NCBI RefSeq assembly: GCF_037975245.1
Contig: NC_092574.1
Location: 15,323,713 to 15,387,712, forward strand
DNA from: Apostichopus japonicus
Taxonomy: Eukaryota; Echinodermata; Holothuroidea; Aspidochirotida; Stichopodidae
Reading direction: 5' to 3'
DNA length: 64,000 nucleotides
Part shown: positions 13,001-28,000 of the stretch, one piece after another
Layout: every line of letters begins with the position of its first letter
Numbering within the stretch: position 1 is the stretch's first letter
Translations under genes and position numbers: made by a program
Notes under the pieces: model-generated
Seen by the model: only the letters and a program-made list of their open reading frames with translations
Database searches by the model: none
Told to the model about the DNA's origin: nothing

Positions 13001-16000
13001 GCATCATTTCGAGAACACGATCCATCGACATGGATGTTGGCGTCGGAACTCAAGCAAGTAAGTCTCAGATGGCGTGCATGTCGTTGATTTAGATATTATA
13101 CCCATGTCAAAACTAGACATCCTCTGGAATCCCATGAAAAGTTTGTTTTTAGAGATTACAGTATATATTATATTGTATCAATTAATCAATTTATCCCTAT
13201 AATTAAATTTTTTTAAGTTATGTTAATAATTTCTACTGGTTTTGTATAAAATTCAGTTTTGTTCTTTCTTCTTTTCATTCTTTGATGTATTCTTGTGATT
13301 TTGCCTTCTGCTTCATTTTTTTTTCTCTTTCTTCTTACTTGTGTAAAATATTGCAATCCTTTTTATTTGTCAACTAATGAAAACAATTTGTGAACGTATT
13401 CTAGGTATGCTTCTTTGAAATTATGTAGCTATTGAATAAGCTTGAGTATATAGCAGAATCTTGCCATGGAAAAACAAAATGTTACTTGCAGTATTTGTAT
13501 GTTATTATATATCAATGTAAAAACAGTATGTTCCGATTTGTTTATGGTGTTGACTTTCCCAACTGTTTGTAGTTTTGGTGTTGGGTATATCAAGGAAGTA
13601 TTTATTTAGGAAACTTATCCTTAAACTAGGTTACCCATTTATGTAGGGCAACATGTTGTATATTATATCACAATAAATTACCACAACATTGCAGTACAGT
13701 ACCTAGCATTACTTGACAAGTTTCTCTTCAAATAACCAAAGAAGAGCAGAAACTTTTTGAAAATTTGGGCACAACTTTCATTGTGAATAAATACTCAATG
13801 AGAATCATCATGATCGATTGGAATAATCCATAATATTGGAATGTTTGATTGTTATTATCTTCTTCAATGGGGACACAAACCCAACCACCCATCATCATCC
13901 TAGGTTTATATGACAGAAATCTTTGTAATGAACAATTTCCCAAAACAGCTTAGAAAAAATTTCTTTTTTCCGTTTGAGAGATGTACTAGTTATAAGTCGT
14001 GCCATGGCAGCTGTCATTTTGTAACTCTGTGATGTCATAGTGAATTTAGGATCTGAAACCTGTAATTTTTTGTTTCATTATTTCATTTATTTCATTTGAT
14101 AGTTTCAATGTAGAAGGTCGACAGTGTTGACAATGAATTCAATGCCGTCATAAGGTCCTGTTAAGAGGTTCAATATTTTATATTCACTATTTGGAAAATC
14201 CATCTTCATGAATACAGAAAACAAACATTTTAGTAAATAAAGATTAAAGAAAATCTAAAACAAATTGAAGCACATGTGGCTTGATGATGTCATATTTTTA
14301 GACTTGATCAAGTCTTCAGCCATTTTGTGTTCAAGGAAACTTAAATCTGACATATCTCTCAAATAGAGTGACATGTTTCTTGGACGATTGGCAAAGGTGG
14401 TCGTGACATTTATCACTATCACGCAGACCAAATAATGACTATTGTGTTAACATTTCCATTAAAATCCATCGTGGTGTGCTTTATAAGCAGAGGAGTTTGA
14501 TCTTTATTAGTGTAATCAATTTCTTTTCGACTTATATTTATGTTGAACAACACTCGATGAAGTGGCCGAACATGACAAGATATTTTTGGCAAATAATTAG
14601 TTCTTGATTTGACACTTGATTCTTTTAATCAGTGAAATTGATATTACAAAATGTAGTTATTTCTCTGACCGTCGCCCCCAGTTTCCGTAAAAAAAAGAAA
14701 GAAGCATTTTTGATGGAAGCATAGATGAGTGTGGCTTTCGTATTTTGGAAGAAAACATTGTTTATCTGTCATTCATTGATCGTGTGATTAATCTCTCAGG
14801 GAGGCGCTCGTCGGTCATGGCACCCCCTCCGGTGTTACGGCGCAAAATAAATCGTCAAAGACGAATCAGTAGGGACATTTTCCAGGAGGAAGTCACAGGT
14901 ACCAGTGTTTGAGATAAGCAGAGCTCTCAGGGGTAACACTGGGTTGATATGAAAAAGATTCCTTCCTCATCCTTTACCCTTTCTTTTCTTCCTCCTCTTT
15001 CCCTGTTTTCTCTTGCCTCCATCCCTCTTTCCTCCCTCCCCTCTCCTTCCCTCTCTTCCCTTATCACTGACTCCTTCCCTCTCTTCCCTTATCCTACACG
15101 ACTTCCCTCCCTTTCCCCTAACCCCTTCATTCTTTCCTCCTTTATCTTTCTCCCTCCTCTCTATCTTCTCTCCTGCCTCTAATCTCTCTCTTGTCTCCAT
15201 CTTCTCTCCCTGCCTTTATCTTCTCTCCCTGCCTTCATCTTCTCTCCTGTGTCCTGCCTCTATCTTTTAACCTGCCTCCATCTTCTCTCCCAGCCTCCAT
15301 CTTCTCTCCTGCCTTCATCTTCTCTCCTGTGTCCTGCCTCTATCCTTTAACCTGCATCCATCTTCTTTCCCAGCCTCCGTCTTCTCTCCCTGCCTTCATC
15401 TTCTCTCCTGTGTCCTGCCTCTATCCTTTAACCTGCATCCATCTTCTCTTACTGCCTCCCTCTTCTCTCCCTGCCTCCATCTTCTTTCCTGTGTCCTGCC
15501 TCTATCCTTTAACCTGCATCCATCTTCTCTTACTGCCTCCATCTTTTATCCCTGCCTTCATCTTCTCTCATGTGTCCTCCCTCTATCCTTTAACCTGCAT
15601 CCATCTTCTCTTACTGCCTCCCTCTTTTCTCCCTGCCTTCATCTTCTCATCCTCTCTCCTCCTTCTCTCCTATCAAACTAGACTAAATATTCTCCCAATC
15701 ATGCATTACCCTAGATCATGAACACAAAATTGTCAAAATAGTTAATGTAGATGCTGATGATTTACAACATGAAGTCATGTTATGCCATGTAGAAAAAAGA
15801 ATATGTGTAAAAACAAACTTTTGCCAAAATCTTAATTCAAGTAGGACAATATGTTTACAATGTTTACTAAATCCTTAGCAAAGTTCTATACACATTCTGA
15901 TATGCTTTTTCGGTTGTCAGTTGGTTTATTATCAATCAAAAGAAAGTAAAATTTAAATGTCAGCAAATGAAGTCACTTGGAATGTCATTGGCATCTTGTA

Positions 16001-19000
16001 AACTCCACCTTTAATCATATATAAATACTACTGTAGCTATTACCAAGAATGCTGTACATAGCAAACTCCTCTTATTCCTATCTGGTCTCCATATCTACTC
16101 AGATTCATAACTTTGAGAGCTCTCTTATTCTTCTGATTGCTGTCTTGTTTACATCCTAGCTGGAAGCTTGAAACTTAATCTTACCTTCAAAACTAAGCTC
16201 TGTTTTATACAGTGGCTGCTGCCAATGTTTTTATTACTGAGAAATGCTTTATTTTGCAGAATTTTAAAGTTTTGCAAGACTTTAAAACTCATCAATTCTG
16301 AATGACTGTCTGCATTAGACTATTTTAATAGACTGTTATTAAATCTGAAGTGAAGTTCTTCACTTATGTTATTAAAATGAGGATGTTTCCCTCTTTTCTT
16401 TGGCGAAATGTCTGTCTTCTCTGCTCGACCGGTATTTTTGTGTAAAGTACATGTATGCTGTTTTATCGTAAGTCCTGTAAGCATGTGTAGAGCAATTGAC
16501 CCTTCGCTAGAAATTAACACTTCAGTATGTATAAAGTGATCAATTTGATGATTAAATCAACTTGCCAAAGAAGACTGCATGCACCGGCATGCCTGCCATA
16601 TAAAATCACATTAAAAACTAACCTTCTCTGCATGAGGGAAAAGTTTTTTTTATGGCTCAAGGATAAATAAAAAAATAAAAAATACCAGGCGGTCTTTAGA
16701 TCTCCCCCCCCCCCTCCCTTTTCCGTTGCTATATCTTCTAATGTTTGACCTTACAAAGTCAATTCAGAAGAGTAGCCAGCATTTAGTTTCTTTCAAAAAA
16801 ATGTTTTGTATGTCGTGCTCTAGTATATTGTCAACAATATTATTTAATAATGTATTGGTGCCGATCCGTTTTGTACCGACATGAAGTGACCTTTCAAAGC
16901 GGCATCATTTCTTGCTGGTTCATACTTAGTGTGTAGTCTACTTTCTCATTAAAAATAGTTTTCATTAGGCCGGATTCTACTCGATGTGGTCGTTGTGCGA
17001 ATGCTGAAACCTTTAACTTTTATGGAAGCTAAATCTGCAATGTTTGAAATTTCCTACTGTACTTTTCATACAATTGTTTTTCTCCATTCCCTATTTTTAC
17101 CCCTAACTTTCTTAAATGGAAAAATAGCCACTAATTTAAACTTTTCCTTAGTTTTTTTTTGCATGAATTTAAAATGCAACATACTGCTGTGAAATTGTGT
17201 GTGCATCATTAGTGAACTATGAATGTCAACGATTATGGGAATTTTTTTTTTTTTTTTGTGATGCCTCAGGTACCAACTGCAAAGTAAAAATAACATTATA
17301 ATGCAACAATTATAAGTGTGTATTTAGTAATATTCAATTTTCTGTTGGAACCTCTTTTCCTTAATTCCTTAAATCTGACCTGGTCACGAGTAACATTGAA
17401 CTTATAGATTGGTCTCTGTTGCATTCCTAAATCTATTTTACTTTTTGTCCTAAATTTGTGTTTTATATTTTGCACTTTTGTCCTAACTTTTGTACATTTT
17501 ATTCCTACATTCGACATTCTTGTCCATAAGGGTACGCTGGACAGCATACAGATGTCAAAGAACAGAATTCGAAATCCTTGTAAACAGGTTCACATGAGGA
17601 CAAACAAGAATGACCTTGCTGATTAATTCACGTCAGCAATGGTCAAAACTTCAAGATCTTCAAGATAGTGTTGCATTAAATATTCTCATTACTTTGCAAG
17701 TAATCACTGTTAAAGCCAGTTGATAAGTTTCTTTATCTTAGTTTTTAATTTCTTTTTCTTCACTGAATGAACGAGTATTCGGGACACAACAACTTATCAA
17801 ACATTATCTCGTCATCGGAAATCTAGATGTGGTTGCAATGTGTCTTCGATGACATTCTTCCGCATAGATAATAATCATGTCTCTTGGTTATTGCCTTTTT
17901 GAAATGTAGTCAGGATAATTGGTATAAAAAAAAAATATCCCGGCTGTCATGAATTCAAAAATGAAGCCTAACCTTTTCAAAGTGAAATTTGTTACGGTGA
18001 GAGTAACCAAATACTAGCCTAGATACCTACTGGCCTCTACCATTAATATGTGAAGTAATTCCCTCTCCATCATGAAATGTAAATGTGTCTGCAGGATGTC
18101 ACATTGAGACAGGACGAATTGAGTTTTATAGGAATTATGAGGCTATCCACAGGTCTCTTAACATTTAAGTCTGTAATTCGTAGTAGCTCGTTGCATCCTA
18201 CGGTTATCTTCCACCCCCGGTTAGTTTCACTCTAGAAGAAGGAAATGATCAATGCTCTTTGGGAAGTCTGAGAAGATTTTAAGAAACATTTGTTTAAGAT
18301 GTTTATACTTGTAAACAAAATATCAGATTGATTCTGTTCAAGTTTCTTTCATGAGTTAAATCAGTTACACTGCGACCATACTGACCAACCGATTTAAAGG
18401 TCTGCTGTATAGACCCTAACTATACACGCTATCATGGAAAAAGTTTCTTGAGGTTACGTATTAAATCGACCTGCTTTGGTTGTAAAATGACCTCTTTTTA
18501 CCGATTACTGTAGCCTGACACGCCTACCACATATTTTTCTCTTGTATGAGGGTCTTTGTGTGAATGCTGTATGGTTAACTACACTGTAGACATGAACATA
18601 TTTCCACACAGTGTTTACCCAAAGAGCCTAATGGTGTTAAGAAGCTATGCAGGCTAATTGTTAAGCCTAAGGTCAATTTATGACAGTGGCAGGTCGATTA
18701 TGTAATCACAAAACTTTCCTAGCTATAGCGTGCTATAATTGGAGCCAATAAAGCAGATCTTTAAACTATGATTTAAATTTCTTAAGATATTGTGCAGTAG
18801 AGCTTAATGGCAAAGTGTAGGTTTCCTCTTCTGCTGTGAGATGTCATACCCAATTTTTGTGAAATTTCATAACCGCTTAATATGTACATGGAATCTCTTT
18901 CAAAAGTTACTTATATATTCGCAACATGAAAAATCATGCAAATTTCTCCAGCATTTTTCTCCCTTGGTTCGGTACAGCTTTGAAAAGAAAATTGTTGCAG

Positions 19001-22000
19001 TGTTTGCTCATTAAAGTGGTATTCCTCTTTATATTATACTACAATTGTGAAAGCATACTCATAGGCCAGGGGAATAAGGTATGTAAAGTTAAAATTTTAT
19101 ATGAGTTTACTCAAAGCTGGGCTGAAATGATAGATACTATAAGGGCAGTTTTCAGAGAAATGAACCTCTTATAGCCAAATGTTAACTGGGTAACAGCAAA
19201 CACACACAGTGGCTGTTTCAACTAGGTACTATCAACATGATTAGGTGTCTCAAGTGAGTAACCTGTGTCTTAGACATTTCGTAAACTTGACTTTATACTA
19301 GTCAGCATCCCATAGTGGTATTAATGCAATCCTTCAGGGTACTGGGTCTAAAGTAGTTTAATTAGTTTCAAAGGTAGTTTCTTTGTTTCAGAAGAAGAGT
19401 CCATGTACTCGGTAGTAGTTGTCTGAAAGGTTATCATTATTTACAGTACCTTCAGATTTTAGCTGAAAATTGATTTATTAATGTAAATGTTTAAAATTAT
19501 CTTCCTAAAAAGGTTTCAAATATTTTTGCTTTTTTGGCTCTGGCCCTCCCAAAGTCTCTATTCCTGGATATTGTACAGTATACAGTAGAATGTCTCATTT
19601 TTGGGAAAGTGAATTGTGTCAGTAAAGTTGCTTGTTTAAGTTTAAACATAAGTGTCCAGTAATGCCTTGTTATTCAAACTGTAGGTGAAGGGTTGCCAAA
19701 ACATTACTAAGAAAGAAATTTGCTGATATTTGTGGGAGAAAAGTGGAGGAAACTTGAATCATATAAAAAACTTCTCATAAGTGAAGGGGGGGGTGGGATA
19801 CCTCCTCCCTATAAACACCTTCCCAGGTAACAACATCTGCCACTGAAGGGGGGGGAGGGGTTGGCATGATTATCCAGGTGAAAATTGGGATTAAAATGCA
19901 AAAAAGGTTTGAGAAGCAGGGATACAGTAAATGGACACTTTTAAATATATGAGGTCAATTCATTGATAATATTTAGGTGTGCATAACTAACAGTAGGCCT
20001 CAGAGGACTTTTTTTTTTTATTGCATACTAATTAATCTTCTGTAATTTGGTAATGTACATTTGTTGACCTTTGAATTTAACTGAATATTTAGTTTCTTAC
20101 TTTGACCATTCCCCCTTTTTTTCTTCTTTTTATCGTATCCAACAATTGTGTCCTACAGCATTCCGACTTCTAGCAGAATCAGGTAATGGTATTTGGTCTC
20201 TCCCTGCTGGTGCTTTGATGTGCTGTCTTTCACCCACTAGTCTCAATCCCTGTATGTTTATACATTGTCAGCATGCATAGATATTTACATAATCTATTAA
20301 ATCTCTATTTATATCATTTATTTCCCGTCCTCATCGGGAATAACAAACTATTCTTACTCTTTCTCTCGTGCAGTGTTTATAACTGAAATGAGTTTAGACT
20401 AGAAATTATTGATGTTCCGCACATGGTTTATAAATGCAACTTGATAAATGCAACTTGGCATATTATACAAATTTTGTTTTGTATTAATATCAGTGATAAA
20501 ATTAAAAACGTTGTTTTCTGTGCTGTGTGTTATATGAAATTATTTCATGTGTTATGGATATTGTTCAATGTCATTTGAATGGTACAGTATAGTCCAAGCT
20601 CATACAGTGGTCACAAAAACCAAAGAAGAAAACAGCAGACTGTTGTCACAAAAAAAAACTTGTGATGACTTCTAAAGTTGACTGTCATTCCCAGCCACCA
20701 TACTAGTTCTCACCATCCCGCTATCCAAACCAAATATATATTGTAATCTCACTGATTTACATTAAATGTTGTTTTCTGTTCTGTGTGTATTATGAAATTA
20801 TTTCATTTTTTATGGATATTGTTTATTGTCATTGGAATGGTACAGTAGTCCAGAAGAAAACAATAGACTGTTGTCAAAAAAATTTGTGATGACTTCTAAG
20901 GTTGACTGTCATTCCCAGCCACCATGTTAGTTCTCACCATCCCTCCATTCAAACCATATATATATATTGTAATCCTAAGACAATTCGACTGCAGGTTTCA
21001 TGACCTTTGGCCTCCTCTTAGCTTCTGGTCTTTTTCTGTCACTATATGTTTAAGTAGTTTATGGTTTCATTTGATTAGAAATGAAATTTTGGATGTTATT
21101 TTCTAGCAGATTGCAACACATGTCAGCTATCCTTGAGAAGTGGTTCTGATTTATGTTATCTTTCACTGATGCTACGTATATAACATGAATAATTTAGTAA
21201 CATGGTTCCTGGTTACATTTTACAATCTTGACTGGCTTATAATTCTATACTGTATGCCCATGTTTGCAGTATTGTTTTTACAGTCATACAATAGCATTGA
21301 TGATTACGTACCTGTTATCATATAGCTTCTTCAGTTTTTTTACTTTTCTTCTCTCTCCATATTACCATGTTAGTTATTACAGAGCTGATTATAATATTGG
21401 CTGGTGTAGGTGACTGATGATCAGTGCATAATTGGTGGTGGTTCAAATTGGTTCCAGCCCCTCTTTATGATATATAATCCCATTAAATCCTAACTTTTAT
21501 ATCTTCCAAGTCTGTGTCACTAAATACTGGTTTACAGCTGCTACATTTACTACATCTAACAATAATGTGTGACCAGTATTTTATAGTCACACAGTAATGG
21601 TTGTTGTACAGTAATTCACAGGATTTACTCTTGTCACACTGTTTAGCTGCTACTTTTACTACATCTCATTATAATGTGTGACCAGTATTCTACAGTCACA
21701 CAGTGACTGATTTTGTACAGTAATTCACAGGATTTACATTTGTCACACTGGGTAGCTGCTACATTTACTACATCTAACAATAATGTGTGACCAGTATTCT
21801 ACAGTCACACAGTGACTGATTTTATACCATGTCATCGATAGCTTTCTATAGTTTCTGTCATATCTCCTAGAGCTCTCGTTAGTACTGCATTGTCTTGTAG
21901 TATAATAATGCTGCTTGCAATAGGTTGGTGTAGGTCAGACTGATGTTACAGTGGTGCTGGCTTGGTGAAAGTCCCTACATTTATGATGTCACAACCCTTA

Positions 22001-25000
22001 TAATTTTATTTCTCCCTAGCCTTGGAATGATCATCTACAGGAGACCAAAAGCAATTTGCATTCATGTTTTAAATATATTGCAAAATTTCAACTTTTAATT
22101 TCTTTTACGATTGGATGAATAAAAGCTCACACAATGAGTGTAGTTTCCTTTAGGGAGTTAAACCATTTTTTTACATTTTCTTAACTTGTACAATATTCTG
22201 TTAAATTGAATTATATTGTAGTATTCTTTATGCACAAGGTTTGTACTGATCATTTGTAGTAATTGTAAAAGTCCTTTTTCCCCTTTTTTCCCTTTTTCCA
22301 AGTTTGGAGGAGAGGAAAGCTATATTTAAAGAAATAGTTGCTCGTAAATTGCCAGTACCTACAGTCTAGTACAGTACAGGGAATAATTTGTCCGGTATCA
22401 CATCGCAAATTGCCATGCAAAATGAGCAAATTGCTGTACAAGTGTAAAGATGCATGTAGCAGCCTTTATTTTACAAAGGAACCATAGTATTTATAACGGA
22501 CAAAGTTCATAGCCTTCAAAAGTGCTATATAGACAATTTGAACACTGACTTTAATATTGCCTGCAGTACTTTATAGTTTGGGTTCATTCCCAATGGAATT
22601 TCATATGCAAATGTGCGTTCTTATTTGCAAGGCAGCAAATGGTAAGTTCTGTGTTTGTGAGGTGTAAAAATCCCCCCAAATGTTCAAGTTCTGTACAGGC
22701 CTGAACAGTTGGATTTGTAGAAGTCACTATTATTCATGCCAGCTACTACCTGCTGTATTTATTCCTAGTGTACTGCACTACACCTTGGGTGAAGCGTATC
22801 TCAGTGGTTCTGATGGCATCATTGTACTTTGTGTTCATACTTACACTGATGTACTCAAGAACAAGGGGAAGTTGTACTTGAAATCCCTGCTCATTGCTGT
22901 TGTACTTCCTACTACAATAATGTCTGGTGGGTTGGTATCGCAGGATAGCGTTCTACTTGTCTCTACTAAAGTCTTTACCGAAATCGAACCCATTGGTACT
23001 CAATATTGTCTTTAATTTGTTTTAGTTTTCATCACGTAATCAGATAAAGGTTAACAAAGCCATTGGTAATGGAGCATGGTTAGTAAAAGTCTAATATAGT
23101 TGGAATTATGGTTCACACATTCTTGTTCCTTTAATAATTATTCCAGACAAGGGGAATTGTATTTAAAATCCCTGTTCATTGCTGTTGTATTTCCTACTAC
23201 AATAAGTCTGGTAGATGGTATAGTAGGATAGGGTTCTACATAAAGAGTTGGAATTATGATTCACACATTCTTCTTCCCTTAATACTTGCCGACCATTCAT
23301 AGTATAAAGTTTATTTGTGACAGTTTGAAATTTTGACCAGCTAGATGTCATAAATTAGAAACTCTATAGAGAATTAAATGGTACAGAGTGATTCCAACCA
23401 CAAAACCCATTTGGACCCCTTCATCACCCCCCCCCCCGCCCCTCCCCATCTTTTCTACTCTCATTATACGCAGTTGTATTACCAAATACACAGGCAGAGA
23501 AGACCCTTCCTTACCCCTCCATGCACTCCCTTCTTGACAGTTTTCTTTATAAAGATGCTATAATTTTAGACATGCCACACGTAGAAACAGTGCTGAACTG
23601 TCAGTAATAATCATAAACCAGACTAGCAAAACTTGTTCTTCTGCTCCCCCCCACACAGTTTGGCAGATTCATATGAAAACTATCTTGGTTTTCTTGTTGT
23701 GTTCGATTTGTGCAGTATTCCTTTAAGTGAGGTTATTGTTCTTAAATGTTTTTGAGTGTGTTTTTTTTTTCATTTTTGTTTTGTTTTGTTTGTTTGTTTG
23801 TTTGTTTTGTTTGTTTGTTTGTAGATTTTATGACTAACATGCATGCAGCAGCTTATTTTGCTTTTTGCTTCTATTCATTCTTCTGCATCTATAGTATCTA
23901 CCAAGTTTAGCACCCCCAAGCACACCAACCACTTACCGGCTGTGACCGAGCTAGGAGGTAGCTTTGAAAGAACCCTGCAGAAGGCCAAGAGCTTCTGTGT
24001 GGGTGATGGGAGGTTCGATGGTATGTTGCACCCTCACAGAGATCATTTTTATTTCATATATTCTCCTAGGATAATATTACTATCTGTAGGATGGATGTTT
24101 ACAAGGTTTCTTGCGTGTCAGATTCAGTAAGAAAGTATTGGCCAATTTGAACTGATTTAAGTACTGTATTCTTGATATCAATGTACAGCTCTTAAATCAC
24201 TTCTAGACCAATAGAAAATCCCCCAAAACACTACCTGCAAAGGTAACTTTCTTTGGGATTTTGGCCCTCAGGAATATTTTCTGCCGGGGAAATTTTCTCG
24301 TCAAAATTTCCTACTGGAAATATTTTCCCGCAGGGTTATATTTTTCCCACAGGCCAAAATCTTGAAGAAAATTTCCTGCGGGTTTTTTTATGAGAAAATT
24401 CATGGGATATCTTTTGCAAAGGTTTGAACTTTAAAAATTAGGATGCTTCGTAATGTTCTGTCTGCCAGTGGGAGGGGGGGGGGTGACTGATCAATCTTAT
24501 TCTGGGGGCTCTAGGACTATCCCGCCCCCCACTCATAAGTATGAACGGATGTGCCCCTGTAAAGGGTACGAGATTGATCCATGAGACTATCCAGTATTAA
24601 TAGATAACAAGTTTAATCGAGAGTTGGCGACTTAAATGTACTTTCACAGGGACTGACAGTAAACGTAGAGATAGACGTTTTCATACTGTGACATCTATTC
24701 AATGATAACGGACTCCTTTCCAGATACAATTTTTACAGCAAAAATAATGGACTGATATTTCAACATTTAAAGAATTAAACAGTCCAAATATGCAGGTAAT
24801 TTTCTACTCACAAGGTTGATGCTGATTTTCTTTGCCTGTGTTTTCTGGTGAAAAATTTGGTTGGTTGGCAAGTGTTTTGCTGTGTTGAAAATGAAGGAGG
24901 TTGGGTAGGGGGACGGGAGGGGAGGGTAGAGGGGAGTGTCAATAGTGCATTCTGGTCCCACATTGAGATTTTGTTGTATAACAGAAAAAACAAAATGGTT

Positions 25001-28000
25001 TTCCTTTTGAATGTCTAACTCATAAAATAGTATCGACGTGTTTGTCTTTGTTGTAAATAATACCTTCTTGCAGTAATTTTTGCTGGCATATAGTTCATAT
25101 GTGAAATGTAGTCTGTAGTATTTCATTATGCATGACTAGCTTTTGATGATTGCTTACTGTAATACAATTTATGTGTCTGGGCAGTGAAATTAATCTCTCA
25201 CTGTATATCCCCATCTTCATTGTACATATACAGTACTGTATATCAAATTACTGTACTATGTGGGTAGATTCTTATATTATATTCAGTAAGGTGATATGTA
25301 GTCATATAATAAACATCTGATTGAATGTTTGGTCAGATTGTGTCAGGCATATTAGTTTCTTTGTTTGAGTTTTCATATTCCCTATATGTTGTTGCAATTT
25401 ATGTATTAAATTTGTCAAGATCTGGTGGTAGGATCATATACAGTACTCCACTATGAAAGGAAAGGCAAAACTCGGAAAATGATTATAATATATAATATGT
25501 TACCAAAATTCCAGGATAAAATGACCATGTCAAATTCAGTCGTTTTGCATATATGGAAGAAATCAATTAAATTAAGATTAAATTTAAATTCTTTTCTGGT
25601 TTCTCTTTACACTGTTTTAGCAATTTACTGGTCAGCTTCCACCAGCATTGGTCACGATAAATGAACTTCAGTTGCAAGCACTGCACGGCCCCCCCCCTCC
25701 CCCTCCTCAATACATTTTTTAAATATTAGTTGGCCACGTTACGTGAAACAAACTGTGTGTTGTCGTTTGATAAATAACATATACTGCCCCCCCCCCCCTC
25801 CTCCAAGAATGATGTCCTGGATTATTTAAAATCAAAACTTCCATCGTTGCCTTAACCAACCATACTGTTAGCATTATTATGTACCATATATGATATATGC
25901 AAGCCTAAAACAGGATACAGTTACAGCACAGGTGCAGTACTAACCGATAGTAAAAAGAATGAAGCCCAGCTTGGCACAAGAATATTAAGGCAGTGCAACT
26001 TAACAGTCCACATTTATGATAAACATAACAACCTTTGGTATTCTTTGGCACAAAGATATGTTCATGAAATTTTGTCACAATGTTTGCTGACATCTGAAAT
26101 AAGTACAGTTAGAACAGCTGCCTTGTCAACCTTTTGTTAAGTCTAATGAATTATAGTTAAACTTTTGTTTGAAAACTCTTCAGATGGAACCAGCGCCCTT
26201 TTATCTCCCCTCTCGCCTTCGATGGACGAGGAACACTTTGTTCTGCCCGATGACTCGACAGACACTGCATCGTTGAGGAAGACGGCAAGCTGGCTGGATA
26301 CAACAGAGGTGAGAAATGACTAATAACTTAATTGATTAAATGTTTGGTTCTTGATCTTGTTAATGAATCAATGGACTTGGTATTATCTGAGAAGAGATCT
26401 CTTGAATCATACTGTATTTTAGGAGTTTTCAAGTCAAACGTATTGTTTTAAGCACCTTAACTTGTGTTTTGTAAAGCTTTCATTTGGCCAAACTGCACAA
26501 GTGGAACCTTGTACTAGTCAATCACCCAGCATGTCTGTATGCAGGTTCATACGGCATCTTTACATGTTTGTTCTAGTCAATCGCCAAGCGTGACTGTATA
26601 CAGGTTCATATGGCATCTTTGCATGTTTGTGCTAGTCAATCACCCAGCCTGTCTGTATGCAGGTTCATAGGGCATCTTTGCAAGTTTGAACTAGTCAATC
26701 ACCCAGCGTGTCTGTATGCAAGTTCATATGGCATCTTCTCATGCTTGTACTAGTCAATCACCCAGTGTGTCTGTATGCAAGTTCATATGGCATCTTCTCA
26801 TGCTTGTACTAGTCAATCACCCAGTGTGTCTGTATGGAGGTTCATACGGCATCGTTGCATCTTTGTACTAGTCAATCATCCAGAGTGTCTGTATGCAGGT
26901 TCATACAGCATGTTTGTATTAGTCAATCACCCAGCATGTCTGTATGCAGGTTCATACAGCATGTTTGCATGTTTGTACTAGTCAATCACCCAGCGTGTCT
27001 GTATGCAGGTTCATACAGCATCTTTGCAAGTTTGAACTAGTCAATCACCCAGCGTGTCTGTATGCAAGTTCATATGGCATCTTCTCATGCTTGTACTAGT
27101 CAATCACCCAGTGTGTCTGTATGGAGGTTCATACGGCATCGTTGCATCTTTGTACTAGTCAATCATCCAGAGTGTCTGTATGCAGGTTCATACAGCATGT
27201 TTGTATTAGTCAATCACCCAGCATGTCTGTATGCAGGTTCATACAGCATGTTTGCATGTTTGTACTAGTCAATCACCCAGCGTGTCTGTATGCAGGTTCA
27301 TACAGCATCTTTGCATGTTTGAACTAGTCAATCACCAAGTGAGTCTGTATGCAGGTTCATACGGCATCTTTGCATGTTTGTACTAGTCAATCATCCAGCA
27401 TGTCTGTATACAGGTTCATACAGCATGTTTGTACTAGTCAATCACCAAGTGAGTCTGTATGCAGGTTCATACGGCATCTTTGCATGTTTGTACTAGTCAA
27501 TCATCCAGCATGTCTGGTTCATACAGCATGTTTGTACTAGTCAATCACCAAGTGAGTCTGTATGCAGGTTCATATGGCATCTTTGCATGTTTGTACTAGT
27601 CAATCACCCAGTGTGTCTGTATGCAGGTTGATATGGCATCTTTGCATGTTTGTGCTAGTCAATCACCAAGTGAGTCTGTATGCAGGTTCATACGGCATCT
27701 TTGCATGTTTGTACTAGTCAATCACCCAGCGTGTCTGTATGCAGGTTGATATGGCATCTTTGCATGTTTGTGCTAGTCAATCATCCAGAGTGTCTGTATA
27801 CAGGTTCATACAGCATCTTTGCATGTTTGTACTAGTCAATCACCCAGCGTGTCTGTATGCAGGTTCATACAGCATCTTTGCATGTTTGTGCTAGTCAATC
27901 ATCCAGACTGTCTGTATACAGGTTCATGCAGCATCTTTGCATGTTGTCAGTACTTTCACTTGCTCGTGTTATTTTTATTCAGTGATCTGTAAACAGTACC

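Noticed and set aside
15013-15721. Long Pro/Ser/Leu-rich open frames
   Set aside because: They come from the polypyrimidine tandem repeat, which lacks stops because it has few A or G on the plus strand. No real protein signature.
26775-27540. Repeated identical 60-70 codon open frames
   Set aside because: They are translations of the 59-bp minisatellite; the frame shifts with each unit.
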